Shown here: piece after piece, positions 1-7,572 of the stretch
Position numbering within the stretch: the stretch's first letter is position 1
How the letters are laid out: each line of letters starts with the position of its first letter
From: Gemmatimonadota bacterium
Lineage (GTDB): Bacteria > Latescibacterota > UBA2968
Length of the DNA: 64,000 bases
Direction of reading: 5' to 3'
Assembly (NCBI GenBank): GCA_009838845.1
Contig: VXRD01000026.1
Location: forward strand, 1 to 64,000
Notes under the pieces: model-generated
The model's input: the letters and a program-made list of their open reading frames with translations, nothing else
Databases searched by the model: none
Told to the model about the DNA's origin: nothing
Made by a program: the position numbers and the translations under genes

Positions 1-96
1 GCGTAACACAGACCCTCATAAAGGGCAAGAGAAATTTCTTGCGCGATAGCAACCTTCAAGTTTTTACACAGGCTTTAAATTTACCTATTAAACACG

Positions 97-133
97 AAAT
101 CGGGCATATCGTATGACTTGATATGCCCGATTT
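97..133 (-). terminator. Hairpin downstream of the SDR gene
   Basis: Perfect 13-bp inverted repeat AAATCGGGCATAT / ATATGCCCGATTT around an 11-nt loop. It starts 25 bases beyond the stop codon of the minus-strand SDR gene, and on that strand the stem ends in TTT followed by CGTGTTT, so a factor-independent terminator is likely. The A-rich foot means it could also act for a plus-strand transcript entering from the left. Bases 1-96 show no gene I can support. Confidence 0.65.
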
Positions 134-158
134 ATCATTGTACAACAGCTTATTGCAT

Positions 159-938
159 TCAAAAAGCCGTGGGTCTTCCCTGCGCGCCGTCAACGGGAAT
201 GGATGCGCCGTTGATCCAACTCGCGCGGTCTGATGAGAGAAATACGACGACATCGGCGACTTCAAAGTCCGTGCCGAGTCGCTGTGTGGGAAATTCGCGC
301 GTGCGGAATATTTCGTATTCTTCTGGTGTTTCGTTTTGGAAGCGTTCCCAACCGCCGCCAGGGAAAAGGAGCGAGCCCGGGCAGACGGTGTTGACGCGAA
401 TGTTGTGTGCTGCCAATTCCCACGCGAGTGCGCCAGCGAGAAATATTTCAGCCGCTTTGGTTGCGCCGTATTGCGCGCCCCTGTTTGCGGGTTTCCAACC
501 GGAGATAGAAGAGATGGTGACAATACTGCCGCCATTTCTTTTGGTCATGTGGGGAATAGCTGCGCGGCTGGCGCGAACCGCGTGAAAAAGGTTGAGGTCA
601 AAGGTTTGTTGCCAGTCGGCGTCTGTGGAGGTGAGCAGTTCGCGCGATCCGGCTGTGCCGCCTACATTGTTGACGAGGATATCAACGCCGCTGAGAGCAT
701 CTGCGGATGCATTGACGAATCGCTCGGTTTCGCCGGGTTCGGCTACATCGAGCGCGAGTCCGAATGCCTCGACGTCGTGTGCGCGAATTTCTTCGAGTGT
801 TTTGTCTATGCCCGCTTGCCCGCGCGCACACAAGGCGATGTTGCAACCTTCTGCGGCAAATCGCAATGCGGTTGCGCGACCAATGCCGCGACTGCCCCCG
901 GTGATGAGGGCGACTTTATTGGTGAGATTGAGGTCCAT
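159..938 (-). CDS. SDR family NAD(P)-dependent oxidoreductase
   Basis: Predicted 259-aa classical short-chain dehydrogenase/reductase of the FabG-like type, which interconverts a hydroxyl and a carbonyl group with NAD(P). Visible motifs are the Rossmann glycine motif TGGSRGIG near residues 13-20, the NNVGG motif near 90, the catalytic Ser in the SSISG segment and the YGATK (YxxxK) motif. The open frame could begin at a TTG at 953, but the ATG at 938 has an AAGGA ribosome-binding site about eight bases upstream and gives the usual SDR N-terminus. It lies 11 bp behind the DUF6807 gene and is probably co-transcribed with it. The substrate cannot be told from sequence; neighbours suggest a sugar or sugar-acid derivative. 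Confidence 0.9.
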   Translation of the reverse strand: MDLNLTNKVALITGGSRGIGRATALRFAAEGCNIALCARGQAGIDKTLEEIRAHDVEAFGLALDVAEPGETERFVNASADALSGVDILVNNVGGTAGSRELLTSTDADWQQTFDLNLFHAVRASRAAIPHMTKRNGGSIVTISSISGWKPANRGAQYGATKAAEIFLAGALAWELAAHNIRVNTVCPGSLLFPGGGWERFQNETPEEYEIFRTREFPTQRLGTDFEVADVVVFLSSDRASWINGASIPVDGAQGRPTAF

Positions 939-949
939 GATTAATTCCT

Positions 950-2119
950 TCAATCCTGTTCAACCTTCGGTGGGTGGGCGAAGTCGTGATACCGCTCGCG
1001 GATATTGCCATCGGTGGCGTCGCCTTTGTGAAAATAATAGCGATAAATGCCGACGAGTGACTCGCCCTGCGAGAGTGTGTGATGCCCACGCCGGCTTTCA
1101 TCGCCGTAAAAATACGAGTGTCCAAAAGGATTGGCTGTCATCAACCCGTAATTGCGTACGTGCCAGTGCGTGGGATGTCGAAAGCTGTTGGGATGATCCA
1201 TGATGGCAACGCCCGTTATATTGCCATTTACTGGACCTGAATAATGGCACCACGGCGCGCGTTTTCCCCAGGTCTCATCTTCATCAATGCCGCCAATGCC
1301 GTTCTCGATTTTGCCGCCCAGGTCGCGTTTTACCTCCATTGTCTCTTCCACGCGAATAGACGCCAGACCGCCTTCTTTTGTGTCACCGAATAACACATCC
1401 ATATTTCGGGCGATGAGCGTGAGGTGCAAATCCATGATTCGCACAGAAGAGGGTGTGTTGTACACAACCCACTCTGCACGCTGATCCAAAATCTCGCGAT
1501 TTCTGCCCGGAGGCCCTGTCCAACCATCCATGCCCACCCAATCGCTATTTGATACAATGCGCCCCAGGACAGGTCCGCTTTCGAGCAATTCAAAGTCACG
1601 GTGCAAGATCCGTCCGTGAGATTCACCTTCTGACCAGTTGTCCGCACCGTTCACTTCTCCGTGTGCAATCCAGATTGATCGGTGGTGATGGTGATCCATT
1701 TCCCGTCCGTCTGCTGGCGTAGCCAACCGTCGCGTTACCGGATCGCCATAAGGCCCGATGACGGGATACAAAAGTGGTCGCGCGAGTTCTGTGCCATGAC
1801 AATAGGTCGTAAAATGCTGGCCGCCAATCGAGACAGATACTTCATTTTCACCTTGTGTGACTTCTACACCGCGTCCGGAGTCTGCTGGTTCTTTTCCCAG
1901 TGTGAGTTCGTACTCGGCGGTTTTGCCCGCTTCGAGATGCTCGACAATGAAATTGACCTGCAAACCATCGCCCGCGGGTGTCACCTGACAGGGAACTGCG
2001 CCATTTCCCGCGCTCAAGGCCGCCGTTGTCACGCTTTCTGGCGTTTCGACCAACGCTGAAACCGGACAGTTGATCCGATTGTGAGGGCCTGCGTGAACAG
2101 TTAGTTTTACTGTTGCCAT
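950..2119 (-). CDS. DUF6807 (PmoA-like) family protein
   Basis: Predicted 389-aa protein resembling the DUF6807 family, called PmoA in some databases although it is not the particulate methane monooxygenase subunit. The hallmark is a histidine-rich segment HHHHRSIW followed by HGEVNGADNW, which resembles a metal- or ligand-binding loop in a beta-rich fold. No signal peptide is visible. The longer open frame to 2257 is rejected because the ATG at 2119 has a strong GGAGGACAA site just upstream. Members are commonly met beside oxidoreductases and sugar-catabolic genes, as here with an SDR (11 bp downstream). Biochemical role unknown to me. Confidence 0.75.
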   Translation of the reverse strand: MATVKLTVHAGPHNRINCPVSALVETPESVTTAALSAGNGAVPCQVTPAGDGLQVNFIVEHLEAGKTAEYELTLGKEPADSGRGVEVTQGENEVSVSIGGQHFTTYCHGTELARPLLYPVIGPYGDPVTRRLATPADGREMDHHHHRSIWIAHGEVNGADNWSEGESHGRILHRDFELLESGPVLGRIVSNSDWVGMDGWTGPPGRNREILDQRAEWVVYNTPSSVRIMDLHLTLIARNMDVLFGDTKEGGLASIRVEETMEVKRDLGGKIENGIGGIDEDETWGKRAPWCHYSGPVNGNITGVAIMDHPNSFRHPTHWHVRNYGLMTANPFGHSYFYGDESRRGHHTLSQGESLVGIYRYYFHKGDATDGNIRERYHDFAHPPKVEQD

Positions 2120-2209
2120 TGTTGTCCTCCGTAATAGTGATATAAGAATACATGTCGCGTATGAGGTTACGAAATCCATTGCCAAAGTCAAGCCTTTCGC
2201 ACAAAGCCG

Positions 2210-2238
2210 TTGACATCCCCCATGGGGGCAATTATCAT
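2210..2238 (+). promoter_or_regulatory. Sigma-70-like promoter with palindromic spacer
   Basis: TTGACA at 2210-2215 and TATCAT at 2233-2238 are separated by exactly 17 bp, 42 bp before the epimerase start at 2281. The spacer contains the perfect 12-bp palindrome CCCCCATGGGGG (2217-2228), which would place a bound regulator between the -35 and -10 boxes. Confidence 0.6.
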
Positions 2239-2280
2239 AGAGTCGAAAAACCGTCATTTTTAACCCTTCTGGAGATTAAT

Positions 2281-3207
2281 ATGTCCATTCTCGTCACTGG
2301 AGGCTCTGGCTTTGTCGGTTCATGGGTCGCCAAACTCCTCGCGGAAGAGGGCGAAGACGTCATCGCTTTTGATATGTTCGAACGGCGCGATGATTTTTTG
2401 TCACATGTGTCTGATCGCATCACCTTTGTTGAAGGCAATATTCTGGGGTTTGCACATATCAATGAAATTGTGCGCAATAATCCGGATCTCACGGGTATTG
2501 TTCACACGGCCGCGCTTTTGGGGGGAGATGTGCGCGATAATCCCCATTTTGCGACACAGGTCAATGTGGGGGGGACACACAATATTCTCGAAGTTGCGCG
2601 ACAGGTGGGCGGGCTGAAAGTGGTATATGTATCCAGCGGCGCGGTTTATGGAAAGCAAGACGGACCGCTGACGGAAGGGACGCCCATGATTCCCAGCGAT
2701 CCCTATGGCGCGACCAAGGCCATGTCGGAACATCTTTGCCACCAGTATTATGCGACTTATGGCGTCGATGTTCTGTGTGCTCGCCTCTTTTTTTTATATG
2801 GTCCTCCCAATGCCCCCGGTCCGGACGCGGGCTTTAATACGCGCATTTTTGCCGGGCTGAGTGGACAGGATGTAAGTCTGCCCAAAGGCCGCGAGCAAAA
2901 GGCCGATTGGACTTATATCGAAGATGCCGCGCGGGGTGTTTTGCTCATGCTCAGGGCGACAAATGTCGCCAGTCGATCTTTTAATATTGCCACGGGTACG
3001 TACAATCCCGTTGACGAAATTATCGAAGTCGTGCAGCGGCATTCGCCGGGCAATCCCCGGTATGAAGTTGGACCGGGCGTCAATCTCGAGCGCGGCGCGC
3101 CACTCGATATTACCCTTGCCAAAGACCAACTCGGTTACGAACCCAAATACGACCTCGAATCCGGCGTGCGGGCTTACCGCGCCTGGTTTGATCAACGGGG
3201 TGTGTAA
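2281..3207 (+). CDS. NAD-dependent epimerase/dehydratase
   Basis: Predicted 308-aa extended short-chain dehydrogenase of the nucleotide-sugar or sugar epimerase/dehydratase type. The N-terminus MSILVTGGSGFVG is a canonical Rossmann GxxGxxG motif; the catalytic YGATK motif follows SDP near residues 140-145, with the Ser in VSSGAVYG upstream. The frame is open from 2152, but the ATG at 2281 sits behind a TTCTGGAG site and begins directly with the Rossmann strand. It is the first gene of a row with the alcohol dehydrogenase (17 bp downstream) and a beta-propeller protein, driven by the promoter at 2210. Exact substrate unknown. Confidence 0.88.
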   Translation: MSILVTGGSGFVGSWVAKLLAEEGEDVIAFDMFERRDDFLSHVSDRITFVEGNILGFAHINEIVRNNPDLTGIVHTAALLGGDVRDNPHFATQVNVGGTHNILEVARQVGGLKVVYVSSGAVYGKQDGPLTEGTPMIPSDPYGATKAMSEHLCHQYYATYGVDVLCARLFFLYGPPNAPGPDAGFNTRIFAGLSGQDVSLPKGREQKADWTYIEDAARGVLLMLRATNVASRSFNIATGTYNPVDEIIEVVQRHSPGNPRYEVGPGVNLERGAPLDITLAKDQLGYEPKYDLESGVRAYRAWFDQRGV

Positions 3208-3223
3208 ATAACAGGAGAAGACA

Positions 3224-4162
3224 ATGTCAAACAAAACGCTTCGTTACTTAGACGATGGCAGTATTGAACTGTTTGAAAGGGAAGTGCTCGATCCCGGAGA
3301 GAACGAAGTTCAAATTGAAGGCGGCGCGTGTGGGATATGTTCGTGGGATGTGGTTACGGCCAAACTCGGCAATCAGATGCATCCCATGGCACCGCCGGGA
3401 CACGAAGGCGTTGGTTATATCGCCAAAATCGGTGCTGGTGTCACGGATTTCAAAGAGGGTGACCGGGTCGCTGGCGGTGGTTTTGCCAATATCCGCAACT
3501 TATCCGCTCAGCGCGTTTTCAAAATTCCGGAATCCGATTTGCCGGATGAATACTGGATTGTCGAACCCGTGTCCTGTGCTGTTACGGGTATTGACCATTG
3601 CCAGATTCAGCCCGGGAATCGCATTGTGGTCGTCGGCTGTGGATTTATGGGCTTGTTGATCCTGCAAGGGCTTCTGCGCTATCCCCTCGACGATTTGATC
3701 GTTCTGGATATTGTTCAAAGTCGTCTGGATCTCGCGCAACAACTCGGCGTTGGAGAGGTGTATAACACGGCTGAGGCTGATCTACAAGAACTATCGCGCG
3801 AACTCAAGAGCAGAGAGATTGACGTGGTTGTCGATACCTCAGGTAGCCAGGCCGGGTTGGATCTATCTACAGATATTGTGAAACGCGGCGGGCGCATCAA
3901 TCTCTTTGGCTGGCTCAAAGGTCAGACCGCCTCTTTTGATCCCACAAAGTGGCATTTGGGGGGATTTACCGTTGTCAATTCCGCGCCGGCTTCAAAATTG
4001 CGAGATACTTTTGGCCCTGCGATTCGCCTTATTCACAAAGGTATTATTGATCTCAAACCGCTGGTGACACATACGGCAATGCTCGAAGATTATCCTGCTT
4101 TGATGGCGCAAATTTTGGCGGGTGATGAGAGCTATATCAAAGGGGTTGTGACGCTGAAATAG
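3224..4162 (+). CDS. Zinc-type alcohol dehydrogenase-like (MDR) protein
   Basis: Predicted 312-aa medium-chain dehydrogenase/reductase that would oxidise a polyol or sugar alcohol with NAD(P). The GroES-like half carries the catalytic zinc region GACGICSWDV and PPGHEGVG; the Rossmann half carries VVVGCGFMGL and an acidic residue at the end of the next strand (VLDI). It is shorter than typical family members (about 350 aa), and the four-cysteine structural zinc lobe normally found after the GHE motif is absent. An AGGAG site precedes the ATG. It lies 17 bp after the epimerase, so the two may act on the same sugar. Confidence 0.85.
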   Translation: MSNKTLRYLDDGSIELFEREVLDPGENEVQIEGGACGICSWDVVTAKLGNQMHPMAPPGHEGVGYIAKIGAGVTDFKEGDRVAGGGFANIRNLSAQRVFKIPESDLPDEYWIVEPVSCAVTGIDHCQIQPGNRIVVVGCGFMGLLILQGLLRYPLDDLIVLDIVQSRLDLAQQLGVGEVYNTAEADLQELSRELKSREIDVVVDTSGSQAGLDLSTDIVKRGGRINLFGWLKGQTASFDPTKWHLGGFTVVNSAPASKLRDTFGPAIRLIHKGIIDLKPLVTHTAMLEDYPALMAQILAGDESYIKGVVTLK

Positions 4163-4178
4163 AATATGGGATGAGATT

Positions 4179-5798
4179 ATGAATGCATTGCTGTACAATG
4201 GGATTGTGTTGCCAGAGACCTGGCCTCCTCGCGATGTGGATGAAGGCGGCACGGCACCTGTTCCCGTTCCCTATTTGGACGATCCGCCAGAGGTGATTTG
4301 CATCGATCTGGGCAGGCAGTTGTTTGTGGATGATTTTCTGATTGCATCTACTTCTCTAACGAGGGTTTTTGGCGAGGCAAAAATCCATGAGGCGAGTCCC
4401 GTTCTGAGTCCCGAGACGGATGAGGAAATGGACAATGGGTATTGTCCAATGGCTGCACCGTTTAATGACGGCGCGTGGTACGACCCCGAAGATGGGTTGT
4501 TTAAGCTGTGGTACATGCCGGGCTGGTTTCACAGTACGGCACTGGCAATAAGCCGGGATGGTATTCACTGGGAGCGCCCAGATCTCAATGTTGTGCGCGG
4601 TACGAATCTCGTATGGCCCAATCGGGATAGATACGATAGAGATGGGTGTCTGGTGTGGTTGGACCACGATGCGGAAAGACCCGAAGAACGCTTCAAGATG
4701 TTTCAGTATTATCGGTATGACACAAGGGGAAACGCGACTGTATCAGAAGGCTGGTTGCACACTTCGCCCGATGGGATTCACTGGTCTGATCCTGTTGTGA
4801 CAACACCCGTGGGCGATAATACGTCATTTTTTTACAACCCATTTCGCAAAAAGTGGTGTATGAGCATTCGGCGGCAGAGTGCCAATTTACGCGCGCGATT
4901 TTATCGGGAGTGCGATGATTTTTTGCCTACGTGGGATCGGGATCGAGATGAGGTTCTCTGGCAGCGCATCGACAGTCTCGCTTTGCCCGATCCTGCACTG
5001 CCGGATCACCGGGTCGCGCTTTACGATGTGAATGCAACGCCTTATGAGAGTTTGATGCTGGGGATGTTCGCAATTTTTCGCGGGCCTGAAAATGATATTT
5101 GTGCGGAAAAGGGCGTGCCCAAAACAATGGACTTGGAACTGGGGTATAGTCGCGATGGGTTTCATTTTAGCCGCCCAAATCGCACGCCTTTTCTCGCCTC
5201 GTCGCGTCGTATTGGCGATTGGAATCGGGCGTATTTGCACGCGGTGGGCGGCGTTTGTATGGTGGTGGGGGATGAGGTGTGGATTTATTTCACAGGTTTC
5301 TCCGGCCAGTCGCCAAAGCTCGGCAAGACAGATGCGGGAGCGATCGGGCGAAGTCGGCGCGTGATGTATGCGGGCGCGAGTACGGGGTTGGCAACTATTC
5401 GGAGGGATGGTTTTGCATCTATGGATGCAGGGACGGAAGGCGGTGTGCTAACCACGCGCCCTGTGGTTTTTAAGGGGCATCGATTATTTGTGAATGCGGA
5501 GGTGCCGAAGGGTGAATTGCGGGTGGAAGTGCTTGAAGAAAATGGGCGGCCGGTCGAGAGTTTAAGTGCGGATCAGTGTGTACCCCTTTGTGTGGATCGC
5601 ACCTGTTGCGAGGTTTTGTGGACTTCTGGCAAAAATCTGTCTTCGATTGTTGGGCGTCCTGTGGTGTTCAGGTTTTATTTGCGTTCGGGGCGATTATTTT
5701 CGTTTTGGGTTACAGATGATCCCAATGGGGCGAGTTCTGGATATATGGCGGCCGGTGGACCCGGTTGTATAAATGGCCGGGATTTGCCCGGAGGATGA
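4179..5798 (+). CDS. Glycoside-hydrolase-like five-bladed beta-propeller protein
   Basis: Predicted 539-aa cytoplasmic protein without a signal peptide. The central part (about residues 45-400) has recurring strand motifs such as WYDPEDGLFKLWYM, AISRDGIHWERP, HTSPDGIHWSDP and GYSRDGFHFSRP. These are typical of the five-bladed propeller fold shared by the GH32, GH43, GH62 and GH130 families. The C-terminal 130 residues look like a beta-sandwich. I cannot assign catalytic residues, so glycosidase or phosphorylase activity is inferred from fold resemblance only. It is third in the row after the epimerase and alcohol dehydrogenase, 16 bp behind the latter, and ends back to back with the opposing gene: TGA ends at 5798 and the other stop begins at 5799. 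Confidence 0.6.
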   Translation: MNALLYNGIVLPETWPPRDVDEGGTAPVPVPYLDDPPEVICIDLGRQLFVDDFLIASTSLTRVFGEAKIHEASPVLSPETDEEMDNGYCPMAAPFNDGAWYDPEDGLFKLWYMPGWFHSTALAISRDGIHWERPDLNVVRGTNLVWPNRDRYDRDGCLVWLDHDAERPEERFKMFQYYRYDTRGNATVSEGWLHTSPDGIHWSDPVVTTPVGDNTSFFYNPFRKKWCMSIRRQSANLRARFYRECDDFLPTWDRDRDEVLWQRIDSLALPDPALPDHRVALYDVNATPYESLMLGMFAIFRGPENDICAEKGVPKTMDLELGYSRDGFHFSRPNRTPFLASSRRIGDWNRAYLHAVGGVCMVVGDEVWIYFTGFSGQSPKLGKTDAGAIGRSRRVMYAGASTGLATIRRDGFASMDAGTEGGVLTTRPVVFKGHRLFVNAEVPKGELRVEVLEENGRPVESLSADQCVPLCVDRTCCEVLWTSGKNLSSIVGRPVVFRFYLRSGRLFSFWVTDDPNGASSGYMAAGGPGCINGRDLPGG

Positions 5799-6524
5799 TC
5801 AGGTGGGCTTTGTCCAGTAGGATTCGAGTTTGTCCTGGGGCTCAAAGCCGAGTATTGTGCGCAGGCGTGTATTTGGGAAGCGGTTGTGCGGCAGGTCTGT
5901 GGTGATAAAGAAGACTTCAAAGCGCGATGGGAGCGTTTGAAGATCGACTTCTATGGCGGACTTAACGGCTTGTGCGGCATCTCTGGCCGATATGCTGAGG
6001 GTGCTGTCATCGGTGTTGTGCGGATCGGCGGTGGGATCTCGAAAGCGCGAGAAGATGAGCGAGAGGACGTGTAGCGGATGGTGTTCGCTGAAGAGTCGGC
6101 AGATTTCGAGGCCGAGGCCTTTGCTCATCGCATAGAGTTCCGTGCCGGGTTGTGGGGGGATTTTTTCAGAAATGGTATGGTCGTAATCGAGGTAGGAAGG
6201 GCCGACGAGTGAGAAGCGCGGTCCCGTGTTGATAAAGCGTTTCATGCCATACGCAACGGCGGCGCGGAGTGCGTTGTGCGTTCCCATTGTGTTCACGCCA
6301 AAAGCAATTTTGCGATGGGTGCGCTGAACAGAGCAGTTGATGATGACGTCCATGCCCTCTGCAGCGGACATGACTTGAGCAAAATCGGATACATCGACCT
6401 GCCGCGTGTCGTGCGGTGTATCGATGGGCATGAGGTCGGTGACGCGAAGCTGGTGGTGGTCTTCGAGGGCTTTGACGACATAAGGACCGAGAAAACCATT
6501 GCCACCGAGGATGAGGATGTTCAT
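5799..6524 (-). CDS. NAD-dependent epimerase/dehydratase
   Basis: Predicted 241-aa Rossmann-fold sugar epimerase/dehydratase. It begins MNILILGGNGFLGPYV with the GxxGxxG motif at the N-terminus, and the YAMSK (YxxxK) motif lies in the middle. It is short for the family (usually about 300 aa), so the C-terminal substrate lobe is reduced. The frame extends upstream to 6620, but that stretch overlaps the dioxygenase gene and does not resemble the family, so ATG 6524 is chosen. It starts 4 bp after the PhyH-like gene stops, which suggests translational coupling, and it lacks a clear ribosome-binding site of its own. Confidence 0.82.
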   Translation of the reverse strand: MNILILGGNGFLGPYVVKALEDHHQLRVTDLMPIDTPHDTRQVDVSDFAQVMSAAEGMDVIINCSVQRTHRKIAFGVNTMGTHNALRAAVAYGMKRFINTGPRFSLVGPSYLDYDHTISEKIPPQPGTELYAMSKGLGLEICRLFSEHHPLHVLSLIFSRFRDPTADPHNTDDSTLSISARDAAQAVKSAIEVDLQTLPSRFEVFFITTDLPHNRFPNTRLRTILGFEPQDKLESYWTKPT

Positions 6525-6528
6525 GGGA

Positions 6529-7335
6529 TTATTGGGTGACGCGCGGGCGATTTGTGCGGTAAGGCGGCTCGAGCAGCGCGCGTTGTGTGGGTGTGAATTC
6601 ATCGAGCGCGTTTTCAACATCCGGCGGCAAATACCGCGCTGAATAGGTCAGGGTGCCAGGCGAGTATTTGTAGAGAATGGATCTGCGTTGATGGTCGGCT
6701 GTCCAGGGGAGCGTGCCATGTGCGAGTGCTTCTGTGAAGATGATGGCCGATCCCGCTTTTGCCGAGACCTGTTGTACAACACCCATATTCCGGTCGAGAA
6801 GTGCGACATCGCGGGGTGTTTTGTAATTGGATTTGTGGCTGCCGGGAATGCAGGCAAATCCGCCCTCGCCGGGGTTGCAATCGGTGAGTACCCACGAGAC
6901 GACGGTGAGGCCACAGCGCATGCGCCCGTTGTGAAATTGGTAGAAGTGCGTCAGGTCGTCAGCCGTGCCCCCGCCATGGATGACATGGCCCTCGGCTCCT
7001 TTTTCCATGATGATGCCATAGAGGTGGTCGAGGCGACAGTCTTCGCGTAGCAATTCCGCGAGGTAGGGCACGATATTTGGGTGGGCGAGTAAATCGCGGA
7101 AGGGTTGGCACCAGGGTTTGGGCCAGGTGAGCATGCCGCCCAAATCGGTGCGCCCGTGTTTGCCCTTGAGTGTTTTGGACTCGCCGGAGAGGGATTGCTC
7201 TGGCGGGCGAATGCGCATCCTGTCTGGGTTGTTGTCAATGGCTTTGTTACACGCGGTAATTTCGTCGGGTGTTAGAGCGTTTTCGACGACGAGGTAGCCG
7301 TTGAGGTCAAAGAAGAATTTTTCGTGTTCGTCCAT
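6529..7335 (-). CDS. Phytanoyl-CoA dioxygenase (PhyH)-like Fe/2-oxoglutarate protein with HxG motif
   Basis: Predicted 268-aa member of the PhyH-like iron/2-oxoglutarate oxygenases. Family features seen are an N-terminal FDLNGYLVVENAL segment, the CIPGSHKSNY motif near 162-171, a likely distal iron ligand His206 in EALAHGTLPW and a 2-oxoglutarate-binding Arg at 217/218. The usual facial-triad HxD is not evident: the best-placed candidate is H120-G121-G122 in VIHGGGTADD, where Asp is replaced by Gly. In characterised Fe/2OG halogenases such a replacement opens a halide site, but a displaced carboxylate or a non-catalytic role is equally possible. It sits 36 bp after the small membrane protein gene and 4 bp before the epimerase. 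Confidence 0.78.
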   Translation of the reverse strand: MDEHEKFFFDLNGYLVVENALTPDEITACNKAIDNNPDRMRIRPPEQSLSGESKTLKGKHGRTDLGGMLTWPKPWCQPFRDLLAHPNIVPYLAELLREDCRLDHLYGIIMEKGAEGHVIHGGGTADDLTHFYQFHNGRMRCGLTVVSWVLTDCNPGEGGFACIPGSHKSNYKTPRDVALLDRNMGVVQQVSAKAGSAIIFTEALAHGTLPWTADHQRRSILYKYSPGTLTYSARYLPPDVENALDEFTPTQRALLEPPYRTNRPRVTQ

Positions 7336-7371
7336 GTTCGTGAGTCCTATTTGGTTTGGTGAGAAGGTCCC

Positions 7372-7572
7372 TTAATCGTCATCACCCTCATCCCGTCTCA
7401 TCCGATAGCGACCAATCCGCCGTATCAAAATCCACACCAGTCCAATGAGTGCGATATACTGCACCATATCCCAGATCCAACCCTGCCAGCCCAGGATACC
7501 CGGCCAGAGTGCTCCAATGCACAGGATGATAAATGCGTCTTCCAGAATTAGCCACAGTGGTCGCTCATTCAT
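7372..7572 (-). CDS. Small two-helix membrane protein
   Basis: Predicted 66-aa protein with two hydrophobic segments (about residues 9-25 and 38-52) joined by a Trp/Gly-rich turn, and a basic then acidic tail ending RRDEGDDD. It matches no family I recognise. Its ATG lies inside the last codons of the lytic transglycosylase gene (8-bp overlap), an arrangement typical of translational coupling, so it may serve the same envelope process. The tail charge pattern (RRIGR after the second helix) suggests a cytoplasmic C-terminus. Confidence 0.6.
   Translation of the reverse strand: MNERPLWLILEDAFIILCIGALWPGILGWQGWIWDMVQYIALIGLVWILIRRIGRYRMRRDEGDDD

Noticed and set aside
1-96. End of an upstream plus-strand gene (TAA at 4-6)
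   Set aside because: A three-base match at the window edge is not evidence, and no codon pattern can be judged from it.
950-2119. Particulate methane monooxygenase subunit A
   Set aside because: The PmoA label of the DUF6807 family is only a database name; the protein is soluble, lacks membrane helices and pmoB/C are absent.
2120-2209. Promoter for the minus-strand DUF6807-SDR pair
   Set aside because: No convincing -35/-10 pair found on the minus strand in this gap, so none is listed although one must exist nearby.
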